NCBI RefSeq assembly: GCF_018599195.1
Contig: NZ_JAHFVK010000002.1
Coordinates: 558,001-622,000, forward strand
Direction of reading: 5' to 3'
DNA: 64,000 nt
From: Croceibacterium selenioxidans
GTDB lineage: Bacteria; Pseudomonadota; Alphaproteobacteria; Sphingomonadales; Sphingomonadaceae
A program made the translations under genes and the position numbers. Under the pieces are notes generated by a model. It searched no databases, had not been told where the DNA came from, and saw only the letters and a program-made list of their open reading frames with translations. Shown in pieces: positions 1-8,999 of this stretch; the first letter of the stretch is position 1; each line of letters starts with the position of its first letter.

Positions 1-957
1 CAGGACCCCGACAGCGGCTTCATCGCTGCCCTCAAGCTGGAGAGTGGCGCGCGCGTCGAAGGCGAGTTGTTCCTCGATTGCTCAGGCTTCCGCTCGCTAC
101 TGCTCGGGCAGACGCTGGGCGTCCCCTTCGTCGACTGGAGCAAGTGGCTGCCCAACGACCGGGCCGTTGCGATCCCCTGCACTCTCGGCCCCAACCGCAA
201 GCCGATCACCCGCGCGACGGCGCGCCGCTGCGGCTGGCAATGGAACATCCCGCTGCAGCACCGCGTCGGCAACGGCCACGTCTATTCCTCCGCCCACATC
301 AGCGACGACGAGGCGACGGCCATCCTGCTGGCCGACCTCGAAGGCGAGCCGCTGGCGGCGCCGAACCCGCTGCGCTTCCTCGCGGGTCACCGCGCCCGAG
401 CGTGGGAGAAGAACGTCGTCGCGCTGGGCCTCGCCGGGGGGTTCCTTGAACCGCTGGAGTCGACCTCGATCCACCTCGTCCAGTCGGGAATTGCCCGGCT
501 GATGACGCTGTTTCCGACACGCGAATTCAAGCCGCAGGAGATCGAGCGCTACAACCAGATGACGCAACAGGAATACGTCGACATCCGTGACTTCCTCGTG
601 CTCCACTACAACGCGACCGAGCGCGACGATTCCGAATACTGGACCTATTGCCGCAACATCGATCCGCCCGAAGGCCTGGCGGAAAAGCTGGCCATGTTCC
701 GTTCGTCCGGTCGAGTGTTCCGCGAACACAACGAACTGTTCACCGAGACCAGCTGGGAGGCGGTCCTTGTCGGTCAGGGCATCGTCGCCGGCGGCTATCA
801 TCCCGCGGCCGACTTGCTGACCGACGAAGAGACGCTCAAGCGCCTCGCCTCGATCCGCGGGACCGTTGCCCGCACGGTCGAACAGATGCCGACGCAGGAG
901 GAATTCCTCGAGGCCAACGGCGGGGCGATCGACCCCGCCCTGCGGCTGACTGCATGA
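1..957 (+). CDS. Flavin-dependent tryptophan halogenase family protein, 5' truncated
   Basis: The frame is open from the first base, so the N-terminal FAD GxGxxG region lies outside the window and about 318 codons remain. The halogenase signature WxWxIP is present (GWQWNIPLQHR), as is FLEPLEST, which carries the catalytic Glu-Ser pair of PrnA-type enzymes. Such enzymes use FADH2, oxygen and halide to make hypohalous acid that halogenates an aromatic substrate. In sphingomonads and Caulobacter they are often linked to TonB receptors and carbohydrate genes, and the real substrate is generally unknown. Its stop overlaps the start of the cupin gene as ATGA, so the two are translationally coupled. 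Family assignment is firm; substrate is not known. Confidence 0.9.
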   Translation, partial: QDPDSGFIAALKLESGARVEGELFLDCSGFRSLLLGQTLGVPFVDWSKWLPNDRAVAIPCTLGPNRKPITRATARRCGWQWNIPLQHRVGNGHVYSSAHISDDEATAILLADLEGEPLAAPNPLRFLAGHRARAWEKNVVALGLAGGFLEPLESTSIHLVQSGIARLMTLFPTREFKPQEIERYNQMTQQEYVDIRDFLVLHYNATERDDSEYWTYCRNIDPPEGLAEKLAMFRSSGRVFREHNELFTETSWEAVLVGQGIVAGGYHPAADLLTDEETLKRLASIRGTVARTVEQMPTQEEFLEANGGAIDPALRLTA

Positions 958-1964
958 CCCTCCCTGCTCCGCGGCCGATCGAGGAGATGGGCCCGGTCAC
1001 CGCCGACCGTTTCAACGCCGAGATCCGACCCGCTTGTCGCCCGGTCGTCATGCGCGGCCTCGCTACGGATTGGCCCGCCGTGGCCGCGGGGCGGAAGGGT
1101 GACGGAGAGGCGGTCGACTACCTTCTGTCCTTCCGTCCCGCGCGACCCGTTTCGGGGATCATGGCCCCGCCCGAGGTCGGCGGCCGGTTTTTCTACAACG
1201 AGGGGATGACCGGCCTCAATTTCACCAAGCACCAGGGAGAGCTGGCAGCCTTCCTGGGCGAACTGTTGCGGACGGCCGGCGAAACCGATCCTACCGCCAT
1301 GGCCGTCCAGTCGGAGATCATCGAGGAAATCCTGCCCGGCTTCGTCGAGGCCAACCCGATGCCGCTAGCCCCGCAAGTGAAGCCGCGTATCTGGCTCGGC
1401 AACCGCATTCGTGTGGCTCCGCACTACGACTTGATGGAGAACATCGCCGTGTGCCTTGCCGGGCGCCGCCGCTTCACCGTGTTCCCGCCCGAGCAGCTCC
1501 CCAACCTTTACCCCGGACCGTTCGAGCTGACCCCCGCCGGCACTCCCGTATCGATGGTCGATCCGCTGGCTCCTGACCTCGACCGCTATCCGCGCTACGC
1601 CGAAGCGTGGGACCACGCGCAGCAGACCACGCTCGAGCCGGGCGACGCGCTCTACCTGCCTTATGCCTGGTGGCACGGGGTCGAGGCGCTGGAGCCGGTT
1701 TCGATCCTGGTCAACTATTGGTGGAACGAGGCGCCCGAAGGTAACGGCAGCGGCTACGACGCCTTGCTCCATGCCATGCTCGCTTATCGCCACTTGCCCG
1801 CCGACGAGCGCCGCGTGTGGCGCATGATGTACGACCACTACATCTTCAGCGACGCCGATCCCGCCGCGCATCTGCCCAGTCACGCCAAGGGCATCATGGG
1901 CCCGGCGAGTCCGCGGCTGTTCGACCAGATGCGGCAAATCCTGCGGCGGATTTTTGTGGGATGA
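954..1964 (+). CDS. Cupin-like (cupin_8/JmjC fold) protein
   Basis: This is a 336-residue protein of the cupin_8 family, related to the JmjC and FIH Fe(II)/2-oxoglutarate oxygenases. The HxD metal-ligand pair is in APHYDLMENIA and the distal His in YAWWHGVEAL. The start was chosen at the ATG overlapping the halogenase stop (ATGA); upstream residues in the frame are low-complexity shadow. Genes of this family often sit beside tryptophan halogenases in Caulobacter and sphingomonad loci, and a substrate hydroxylase role is plausible but unproven. No signal peptide is visible, so it is probably cytoplasmic. Confidence 0.85.
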   Translation: MTLPAPRPIEEMGPVTADRFNAEIRPACRPVVMRGLATDWPAVAAGRKGDGEAVDYLLSFRPARPVSGIMAPPEVGGRFFYNEGMTGLNFTKHQGELAAFLGELLRTAGETDPTAMAVQSEIIEEILPGFVEANPMPLAPQVKPRIWLGNRIRVAPHYDLMENIAVCLAGRRRFTVFPPEQLPNLYPGPFELTPAGTPVSMVDPLAPDLDRYPRYAEAWDHAQQTTLEPGDALYLPYAWWHGVEALEPVSILVNYWWNEAPEGNGSGYDALLHAMLAYRHLPADERRVWRMMYDHYIFSDADPAAHLPSHAKGIMGPASPRLFDQMRQILRRIFVG

Positions 1965-1973
1965 TTACCGGAA

Positions 1974-2000
1974 ATCCTCTCCGAGCTTGCTCGGGGACGA
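1974..2000. repeat. Palindromic repeat arm between convergent genes
   Basis: The stretch contains TCTCCGAGC-TT-GCTCGGGGA, a near-perfect hairpin starting with ATCCTC. It matches one arm of the larger palindromes at 32277 and 21989. It occupies almost the whole gap between the cupin and GH31 3' ends and may act as a bidirectional transcription stop, although it has no T-tract. Confidence 0.6.
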
Positions 2001-2001
2001 T

Positions 2002-4875
2002 TCAGAACGCCAGCTCCACGGCCTTACCGTCGTACTCTACCCAGCGGCCCGGCTCACGATCGAACACCGCACCGCCCTGCCTATCACCGTGCACGACCAC
2101 CCCGATCCGACGAATGCCTGCCATCCCCGGGAAGCTCCCCGCCCGAGTGCCGATCGTCAGCTTGCGCGCCGCATCGTCCCACGCAAACCGAATGCGGGCG
2201 AACTCCTCGCGAGCGTAGCCCAGGTCCTCGCCCTGATCCTCGTAGAGCGAGAAGGCGCCATCGGCTCCGGGGAAAACATGAACCGTCAGCGGCCCTTGCG
2301 GGTCCTCACCGGTCCATTGGACGTCGCGGCCTAGCGGAACGATCGAGCCGGCCTTCACGAACAACGGCATGCGTTCTCGTGGCGCCGTGGCGACGACCTC
2401 CTGCCCGCCTGCCAGGCGCTGACCGCTCGCCGCGTCGAACCAGTCTGCACCGTCAGGAAGGTAGACCTTGCGTTCGCGCGCCGCGAACTCGCTCACCGGC
2501 GCCACCAGCAGGGCGGGGCCGAACAAATACTCGTCATCGAGATTCCAGACCCGGCGATCGCTTGCAAAGTCCATCACCAGCGGGCGCATGAGCGTGCCGT
2601 CTTCAAACCAGGTCCCGGCGGCGAGCGTGTAGATGTAGGGCAGCAGGCGGTAGCGCAGGCGGTGATAGTACGTGAGCCCCTCAAGCATGGCCGGATCGTC
2701 CCGCGCGATGGTCGGGGTCTCCCGGAACGGATACTCGCCGTGGCTGCGGAACAGCGGACTGAAGGCGCCGAACTGGAACCAACGCAGGTAGAGCTCGCGC
2801 CATTCAGGAAGAGCGTCGGGCTGTTCCTTGGAGAAGCGGTCCTCCAGCGCGAAGCCCCCGATGTCGTGCGTCCAGTTGGGAATGCCGGAGATCGAGAGGT
2901 TGGCGCCGGCGCTGACCTGGTCGCGCAAGTCATCCCACCGCGCGGCAACGTCGCCCGACCAGAGCGCGGCGGAAGCCCGCTGGATGCCGCCGAAGCCGCT
3001 ACGGGTGAGGATGAACGGACGCTGGTCCGGCCGGGCCGCACGCAGGCCTTCGGCCACACCCTCGGCATGAGACAGCGGGTAGGAGTTGAAGATCGCCGCC
3101 CCGGGGATGCCTGTCGCGGGAGAGGTCATCTGGAAGGCGCGCTCCTCGACCGACAGGTTCGAGTGCCAGTCGGGCTCGGTCGCATCCATCCACCAGGCGT
3201 CGAAGCCCTTGTCGACCAGCGCCTCGCGCATTTGGCGGAAATAGATGGCGCGCGCCTCGGGGGTGTAGGGATCGTAGAAGGTGTTGAGATAGCCCGGGCC
3301 GACCCAGTCCTTCTGCCCGGCTTCGAGTGGGCGCCGATAGAGCAAGTTTCGCGCCGCCAGTTCCCTACCGTTGGCGGTGTCGGGATAGAACTTGGGCCAA
3401 ACCGAAATCATGATCCGGGCGTCGAGGTCGTGCACTTGTTCGACCAGAGCTTCGGGATCGGGGAAGCGCTTGGGATCGAAGGCGTGGCTGCCCCACTGGT
3501 CCTCGGGCCAGTAGAACCAGTCCTGCACCATCGCGTCGATCGGGATTCGCGCCTCGCGATATCGGCGCAGCACGCCGAGTAGCTGCTCCTGCGTCTCGTA
3601 GCGTTGGCGTGACTGCCAGAATCCATAGGCCCAGCGCGGCATCATCGGCGCCTTGCCGGTCAGGCGGCGATAGCCTGCGACGAGTGCGTCCATGCTCCCG
3701 CCAGGCACCACGTAGTAGTCGATCGTCTTGCCGGCTTCGGAAGCGAAGCTGACAGAATGGCGATCCTCGGGCGGGAGCGGGTCGGCGTGGAACAGGGCGA
3801 TATAGCCCTGGTTGGGCTCCCACTCGACACGGAGGTTGACCGGCTTGCCTGCTTGGAGATCGAGGTCGAAGTTGTGGTACCAGGGGTTCCAGTTCTGCCG
3901 CCAGCGGCTGAGCACTTCGTGGCCGTCGGCAAAGACCTTGGCGTAGCTGGAGGAGTACAAGCGGAACTTGTGCTTGCCACTGGCCTCGGGTGTGAAGCTG
4001 CCTGACCAGACCACCCGTTGGGTTTGCGCGGCATTGCCTTGGGTGTTTTGGCCGGTGGTCGCTGCGACAGTCGCAGCTTTGGCTTCCTCGGGCCAGCGCG
4101 CCTGATCCCGGATGTACTGGTAGTCGATCGTTTCTTCGAAGCGTCTGGTCACCAGCCGGTCGCCGAGAAAATACTCGGCCTCCCAGCCCGGAACCCACGG
4201 TTCGAAATTCGGTCCCGGATCGTCGACGGGGGGTCGCTCGATCCTGTCCGCCCGAAGCTTTCCATAAGGCTCCGGATCACCCACCCGCGTGATCGAGGCA
4301 TTGTCCCACAGGATGCCGTAGCCCTTGGTCGAAAGCAGGTAGGGTACGGCAATCGCCATGTTGTGCTGGGCGAGTTCGACGTCCTCGCCATTGTAGTTCA
4401 TCTGCCGGTTCTGGTGCTGGCCGAGGCCGTAGAGACCCTCGTCGGTGCCGCGATTGAATTGCACCCGAGTGGCGAGCCAGGGCTGGCCTTCGAGGGTGAC
4501 CGGCTCGAGCTTGCGGGCCGGGGCATATTCGTCGAGCAGCGTCTCGCCAGCGGCGTTGTAGACCTGCAGCCGCCCGTCGGAGAGGCCGACCAGGGCGCGC
4601 GCCTGGGGAGTGGTCAGGCTGGCCGTTCGGCCATCGCTCTTGAAGGCCGGCTCGCCATCGGCCTCGTGCACCACCATCAGGCTTGGCGGAGCGGTCGAAG
4701 GATCATCGGCAACCGTCACCCGGAACGTCCCATCGGCGTAGGCCAGGACGCGGACTCTCTCCCCCGCGTCGGTGGTCACCTCCATGCCATGCGGGACCTG
4801 GCGCACTGTCCCGGCCGAGGCGGAGACCGGCCAGAGGCAGGCGAGCAATGTTAGCGCTACAATTCCTCTTCCCAT
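2002..4875 (-). CDS. GH31 alpha-glycosidase with PA14 insert, probable alpha-xylosidase
   Basis: This is a 957-residue exported glycoside hydrolase of family GH31. A signal peptide (MGRGIVALTLLACLWPVSASA) is followed by the N-terminal beta-sandwich. A PA14-like module is inserted at roughly residues 258-385 (FRLYSSSYAKVFADG, VEWEPNQGYIALF), and then comes the catalytic barrel. The nucleophile Asp is in WWMDATEPD (about residue 561) and the acid/base Asp in HDIGGF (about residue 669). GH31 enzymes with PA14 at this position include Cellvibrio Xyl31A, an alpha-xylosidase for xyloglucan oligosaccharides, so that activity is the best guess. The neighbouring GH5, sugar transporter and shared operator support a xyloglucan or hemicellulose role. 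An alpha-glucosidase remains possible. Confidence 0.88.
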   Translation of the reverse strand: MGRGIVALTLLACLWPVSASAGTVRQVPHGMEVTTDAGERVRVLAYADGTFRVTVADDPSTAPPSLMVVHEADGEPAFKSDGRTASLTTPQARALVGLSDGRLQVYNAAGETLLDEYAPARKLEPVTLEGQPWLATRVQFNRGTDEGLYGLGQHQNRQMNYNGEDVELAQHNMAIAVPYLLSTKGYGILWDNASITRVGDPEPYGKLRADRIERPPVDDPGPNFEPWVPGWEAEYFLGDRLVTRRFEETIDYQYIRDQARWPEEAKAATVAATTGQNTQGNAAQTQRVVWSGSFTPEASGKHKFRLYSSSYAKVFADGHEVLSRWRQNWNPWYHNFDLDLQAGKPVNLRVEWEPNQGYIALFHADPLPPEDRHSVSFASEAGKTIDYYVVPGGSMDALVAGYRRLTGKAPMMPRWAYGFWQSRQRYETQEQLLGVLRRYREARIPIDAMVQDWFYWPEDQWGSHAFDPKRFPDPEALVEQVHDLDARIMISVWPKFYPDTANGRELAARNLLYRRPLEAGQKDWVGPGYLNTFYDPYTPEARAIYFRQMREALVDKGFDAWWMDATEPDWHSNLSVEERAFQMTSPATGIPGAAIFNSYPLSHAEGVAEGLRAARPDQRPFILTRSGFGGIQRASAALWSGDVAARWDDLRDQVSAGANLSISGIPNWTHDIGGFALEDRFSKEQPDALPEWRELYLRWFQFGAFSPLFRSHGEYPFRETPTIARDDPAMLEGLTYYHRLRYRLLPYIYTLAAGTWFEDGTLMRPLVMDFASDRRVWNLDDEYLFGPALLVAPVSEFAARERKVYLPDGADWFDAASGQRLAGGQEVVATAPRERMPLFVKAGSIVPLGRDVQWTGEDPQGPLTVHVFPGADGAFSLYEDQGEDLGYAREEFARIRFAWDDAARKLTIGTRAGSFPGMAGIRRIGVVVHGDRQGGAVFDREPGRWVEYDGKAVELAF
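4849..4862. promoter_or_regulatory. Putative LacI-family operator
   Basis: TGTTAGCGCTACAA is centred on the perfect palindrome TAGCGCTA. It lies just inside the GH31 coding start and 58 bases upstream of the GH5 start, so it could control both divergent genes. It is nearly the same word as the sites at 5934 and 12658. It resembles LacI-type sugar repressor operators of alphaproteobacteria, for example the Caulobacter xylose regulon. Confidence 0.6.
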
Positions 4876-4919
4876 TGCGGCATCATGCCTTGAGAATAAA
4901 AGCGGACAAGGGGGAAGTG

Positions 4920-5939
4920 ATGCACTGGACGCGTGCGTGGATTGGGTTGGGGGCGCTGTGCCTGATCTCGCTGACGCTGCCGGCCGCCGCCCAGCCCGCG
5001 GGCAGCCCGGTCGCCAATCACGGTGCGCTGTCGGTCAAGAACGGCCAGATCGTCGACCAGCACGGGGACTCTTTCGTGATGCGCGGCATGAGCCTGTTCT
5101 GGTCGCAATGGGCACCGCAGTACTACACCGGCGAAACGATCGACTGGCTGGCGAAGGACTGGCAGGTCGACGTGGTGCGCGCAGCCATCGCCGCCGAGGG
5201 CAACGACGGCGCCCGCCAGCATTTCGACCGCGAATTCGACAAGGCCAGCCGGGTGATCGACGCGGCGGTGGCGAACGGCCTCTACGTGATCGTCGACTGG
5301 CACGCCCACCACGCTTTTCCGGACGAGGCCGAAAAGTTCCTCACCGCGATTGCCCGCAAGTACGGCCACTTGCCGAACCTCATCTACGAGACCTGGAACG
5401 AGCCCTTGCGCGACGGGGTCGACTGGTCGCGCGACGTGAAGCCGTATCACCTGCAGGTCATCGGCGCGATTCGGGCGATCGATCCCGACAACCTGGTCAT
5501 CGCCGGCAGTCCCAGTTGGAGCCAGGACGTCGATGTCGCGGCCAACGATCCGCTGCCGTTCTCCAACGCCGCCTACACTCTGCACTACTACGCCGGCACG
5601 CATAAGCAGGGTCTGCGCGACAAGGCCGACGCGGCGCTTGGCAAGGGGCTCGCGCTGCTGGTGACCGAGTTCGGCACGGTCGACTCGACTGGCGACGGCC
5701 CGCTCGATCGTGCCGAGAGCGAACGCTGGTGGGACTGGGCCGAACGCAACTGCATCGGCTGGATGGCCTGGTCGATCGGGGACCGCGATGAAAGCAGCGC
5801 GTCGCTCAAGCCAGGAACCGCGGTTGCCGACTGGAGCGAAAACGACCTTACTGAATCCGGCAAACTGTTGCGGCAGAAATTGCGTAGTGCCGCAGAACGT
5901 AAAGCCGCTTGCAACGGTCCATCGGCGAGCATACGGTAG
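4920..5939 (+). CDS. GH5 endoglucanase (cellulase family)
   Basis: This is a 339-residue secreted GH5 enzyme. A signal peptide (WIGLGALCLISLTLPAAAQ) precedes a single barrel. The acid/base Glu is in YETWNEP (about residue 161) and the nucleophile Glu in VTEFGT (about residue 250). It retains the GH5 Arg and His positions (VVRAAIAAE, IVDWHAHH, LHYYAGTH). The expected activity is cleavage of beta-1,4-glucan or a xyloglucan backbone. ATG 4920 was chosen because it follows a GGGGAAG ribosome site and starts the signal peptide. Its stop codon lies inside the operator that precedes the transporter gene. Confidence 0.9.
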   Translation: MHWTRAWIGLGALCLISLTLPAAAQPAGSPVANHGALSVKNGQIVDQHGDSFVMRGMSLFWSQWAPQYYTGETIDWLAKDWQVDVVRAAIAAEGNDGARQHFDREFDKASRVIDAAVANGLYVIVDWHAHHAFPDEAEKFLTAIARKYGHLPNLIYETWNEPLRDGVDWSRDVKPYHLQVIGAIRAIDPDNLVIAGSPSWSQDVDVAANDPLPFSNAAYTLHYYAGTHKQGLRDKADAALGKGLALLVTEFGTVDSTGDGPLDRAESERWWDWAERNCIGWMAWSIGDRDESSASLKPGTAVADWSENDLTESGKLLRQKLRSAAERKAACNGPSASIR

Positions 5940-5947
5940 CGCTAACA
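5934..5947. promoter_or_regulatory. Putative LacI-family operator upstream of sugar transporter
   Basis: CGGTAGCGCTAACA contains the TAGCGCTA core seen at 4849 and 12658, and GTAGCGCTAACA is identical to the reverse complement of the 4849 site. It overlaps the GH5 stop and lies 41 bases before the transporter start. Confidence 0.6.
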
Positions 5948-5987
5948 AGGCAAGCCGCGAGTACAGCGGATGCCGAGGGGAGGAACG

Positions 5988-7391
5988 ATGAACACCACTA
6001 CGCGCAACAGCGTCAATGGAGCGCTGATCGGGGCAATCGTCGCGGTGGCGACGATCGGAGGCCTGCTGTTCGGCTATGACAGCGGCGCCGTGAACGGCAC
6101 CCAGCAGGGCCTGACCGAGGAATTCCATCTTTCGTCCGCGGGGCTCGGCTTCACGGTGGGCTCACTGCTGATCGGCTGCGCGGTCGGCGCGTTCTTTGCG
6201 GGGCGTCTGGCTGACGCGGTCGGCCGTCGTACGGTGATGATCGCCGCGGCGGGCCTGTTCGTTTTCGGCGCTCTCATCCAGGGCCTGACGGACATTCACA
6301 CGCTGTTCGTCGCCGCGCGTTTCGCGGGCGGCATGGCGGTCGGCGCGGCGAGTGTGCTCTCGCCGCTTTACATCTCCGAAGTCGCCCCGGCGAACATTCG
6401 CGGCCGCCTGACGACGGTGCAGCAGGTGATGATCATCACCGGCCTCACCGCCGCTTTCGTGGTCAACTATTTCCTCGCCCAGGCGGCGGGCAGCTCGCTC
6501 GGCGAAGTGGCCGGACGCCCGGCCTGGCGCTGGATGTACCTGGCACAGGCCGTACCCGCCGTGGTGTTTCTGGTTGCGCTGTTCTTCATCCCGGAGAGCC
6601 CGCGCTACCTCGTCAGCCGCAAACGCGTCGAGGACGCGCGCAAAGTGCTGACCAGCCTGTTCGGCCCCGCCGAAGCGGACCGCAAGGTGAGCGACATCGA
6701 GGCCAGCTTTTCGGCCGACCACCGTCCGAGCTTCCGCGACGTGGCGGCGCCGGGCACGATCTTCCGCCCGATCGTCTGGGCCGGCATCATGCTGGCGACG
6801 TTCCAGCAGTTCGTCGGCATCAACATCATCTTCTACTATGGCGAAACGCTGTGGAAGCTGGCGGGCGTGTCCGAAGAAGTCGCGCTGGAACGCAACATCC
6901 TCTCTGGGGTCGTTTCGATCGCCGCCGTGTTCGCGGCGCTGTTGGTGATCGACAAGGTCGGCCGCAAGCCGCTGTTGCTGATCGGCTCGGTCGGCATGGC
7001 GATTACGCTCGGCGCGATGACCTGGGCCTTCAGTGGTGCGGCCACCGACGCGGCAGGCAACCTGCAGCTGAGCGAGTTCGGGGGCCTGACCGCGCTGGTC
7101 GCCGCCAACCTCTACGTGATCTTCTTCAACTTCAGCTGGGGCCCGGTGATGTGGGTCATGCTCGGCGAGATGTTTCCCAACCAGATGCGCGGGTCTGCGC
7201 TGGCGGTCGCGGGTCTCGCACAGTGGGGTGCGAACTATCTCGTGGTCCAGAGCTTCCCGGCGATGGCGGACGGCCTCGGCCTGGCCGGCACGTACGCGCT
7301 CTACACAGCGGCCGCCGCAATCAGCATCTTCCTCGTCCGCTCCTTCATCAAGGAGACCAAGGGCAAGGAACTGGAGGAGATGGAGGGCTGA
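5988..7391 (+). CDS. Sugar porter family MFS transporter
   Basis: This is a 467-residue, 12-helix sugar:proton symporter of the inner membrane. Family signatures are GGLLFGYDSGAVNG in helix 1, RFAGGMAVG, PESPRYL after helix 6, and a C-terminal ETKGKELEEME close to the PETKG motif. ATG 5988 follows GAGGGGAGGAAC, a strong ribosome site, and is preferred over ATG 5970. The closest functional types carry D-xylose, glucose or galactose. Placement after GH31 and GH5 and behind the operator suggests it imports a sugar released from hemicellulose. Confidence 0.9.
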   Translation: MNTTTRNSVNGALIGAIVAVATIGGLLFGYDSGAVNGTQQGLTEEFHLSSAGLGFTVGSLLIGCAVGAFFAGRLADAVGRRTVMIAAAGLFVFGALIQGLTDIHTLFVAARFAGGMAVGAASVLSPLYISEVAPANIRGRLTTVQQVMIITGLTAAFVVNYFLAQAAGSSLGEVAGRPAWRWMYLAQAVPAVVFLVALFFIPESPRYLVSRKRVEDARKVLTSLFGPAEADRKVSDIEASFSADHRPSFRDVAAPGTIFRPIVWAGIMLATFQQFVGINIIFYYGETLWKLAGVSEEVALERNILSGVVSIAAVFAALLVIDKVGRKPLLLIGSVGMAITLGAMTWAFSGAATDAAGNLQLSEFGGLTALVAANLYVIFFNFSWGPVMWVMLGEMFPNQMRGSALAVAGLAQWGANYLVVQSFPAMADGLGLAGTYALYTAAAAISIFLVRSFIKETKGKELEEMEG

Positions 7392-7475
7392 TCCACCTGG
7401 GGGGGAACTTGGCTGGATCGCACTCCGGCCGGCGGTGGCGCAAGCTGCCGCCGGCCCATACTTTCAAGGGTCTCT

Positions 7476-8999
7476 ATGAACCCTGCTAATTCCACCCCGG
7501 TCCGTGTCGTCGTACTCGGCGGCGGGACCGCCGGTTGGATGAGCGCCGCTTCCCTCGCCCGCCTGCTGGGCGGACTGGTCCAAGTCGAACTGGTCGAGAG
7601 CGAGGACATCGGCATCGTCGGCGTGGGCGAAGCCACGCTGCCGCACATCCGCAGCTTCGTCGAACGGCTTGGGATCGACGAAGCGGCGCTCATGAAAGCG
7701 ACGCACGCCACCTACAAGCTCGGCATCGACTTCCGCGATTTCGGCAAGATCGGCGAAAGCTACATCCACCCCTTCGGCAGCTCTGGAGAGGACGTAGCCG
7801 GGGTCGGCTTCCACCACTATTGGCTCGAATTGCGACGGCAGGGACTGGCCGATCCGATCGGCGCCTATTCGCTCGCGGTCGAAGCGGCGCTGGCCAACCG
7901 CTTCCGTCCGCCGGCACAGGACGCCAGTCTCGCCTCGACTTATGGCTATGCCTATCAGTTCGACGCCACGCTGTTCGGGCCGTTCATGCGCGAATTCGGC
8001 CTCGGCATCGGGGTCAAGCGCACCGAAGGCAAAGTGGTCGAAGTGCGGCAGGACCCGGAGAGCGGGGACGTAACAACGCTCGTCCTCGAAGACGGGCGCG
8101 AAGTGTCGGGCGATCTGTTTATCGACTGCTCCGGCTTCCGTTCGATCCTGCTCGGTCAGACGCTCGGCGAGGAATGGGAGGACTGGGCGTCCTGGCTCCC
8201 ATGCGACCGCGCGGCGGCCATGCCTTGCGACCATGTGACCGAAGAGATCGAGCCCTACACCCGCGCCATCGCGCGCCCGGCCGGGTGGCAGTGGCGCATC
8301 CCGCTGCAACACCGCATCGGCAATGGTTATGTCTTCTCGAGCGCGTTCATGTCTGAGGACGAGGCGTGCGAGTTCCTTCTCCGGAATGTTGAGGGTACCC
8401 CCCGCGCCGACCCCCGTCTGCTGCGCTTCAGGGCCGGGCGCCGGCGTCATTCGTGGAGCCGTAACGTCATCGCGGTGGGCCTTGCCAGCGGGTTCCTCGA
8501 GCCGCTTGAATCGACCTCGATCTACCTCGCGCAGATGGCGATCACCTACCTGATCGAGCTGTTCCCGCTCGGCGGCCAGATCGATGCCCGCGACCGCGAG
8601 GAGTTCAACCGGCTGGTGGACATGGAATACGATCGGGTGCGAGACTTCCTGATCCTCCACTACCACGCCACGACGCGCGACGATTCCGGGTTCTGGAATC
8701 ACGTCCGCACCATGCAGGTGCCCGACACCCTTGCGGGCAAGCTGGAGCTGTGGCGCGAGACCGGGCGGATCGAGAAGTATTCCGACGGCCTCTTCTACGA
8801 CGCGAGCTGGATAGCGGTCTATCTTGGCCAGGGCGTGGTGCCGCAGCGCTACGACGCGCGCGTGGCCATTCCCGATCCGGCGCGGATCGCCAGGGCCATG
8901 GGCTCGCTGCAGGAGGCCATCCGTAGCGAGGTTGCGGCGATGCCCGGCCACCGCGAATATCTCACCGCCACCCGCGAACGCCTGGCGGAGCCGCTGTGA
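7476..8999 (+). CDS. Flavin-dependent tryptophan halogenase family protein
   Basis: This 507-residue protein has all family motifs: the FAD-binding GGGTAGWMSA, the lysine in ATYKLGIDF aligned with PrnA Lys79, WxWxIP in GWQWRIPLQHR, and FLEPLESTSIYL with the catalytic Glu-Ser. It should form and channel hypohalous acid to an aromatic substrate. It is a paralogue of the partial gene at 1-957, sharing stretches such as FIDCSGFRSILLGQTLG. The next gene starts inside its last codons, so the two proteins are translationally coupled and may form a pair. No flavin reductase is seen nearby. Confidence 0.92.
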   Translation: MNPANSTPVRVVVLGGGTAGWMSAASLARLLGGLVQVELVESEDIGIVGVGEATLPHIRSFVERLGIDEAALMKATHATYKLGIDFRDFGKIGESYIHPFGSSGEDVAGVGFHHYWLELRRQGLADPIGAYSLAVEAALANRFRPPAQDASLASTYGYAYQFDATLFGPFMREFGLGIGVKRTEGKVVEVRQDPESGDVTTLVLEDGREVSGDLFIDCSGFRSILLGQTLGEEWEDWASWLPCDRAAAMPCDHVTEEIEPYTRAIARPAGWQWRIPLQHRIGNGYVFSSAFMSEDEACEFLLRNVEGTPRADPRLLRFRAGRRRHSWSRNVIAVGLASGFLEPLESTSIYLAQMAITYLIELFPLGGQIDARDREEFNRLVDMEYDRVRDFLILHYHATTRDDSGFWNHVRTMQVPDTLAGKLELWRETGRIEKYSDGLFYDASWIAVYLGQGVVPQRYDARVAIPDPARIARAMGSLQEAIRSEVAAMPGHREYLTATRERLAEPL

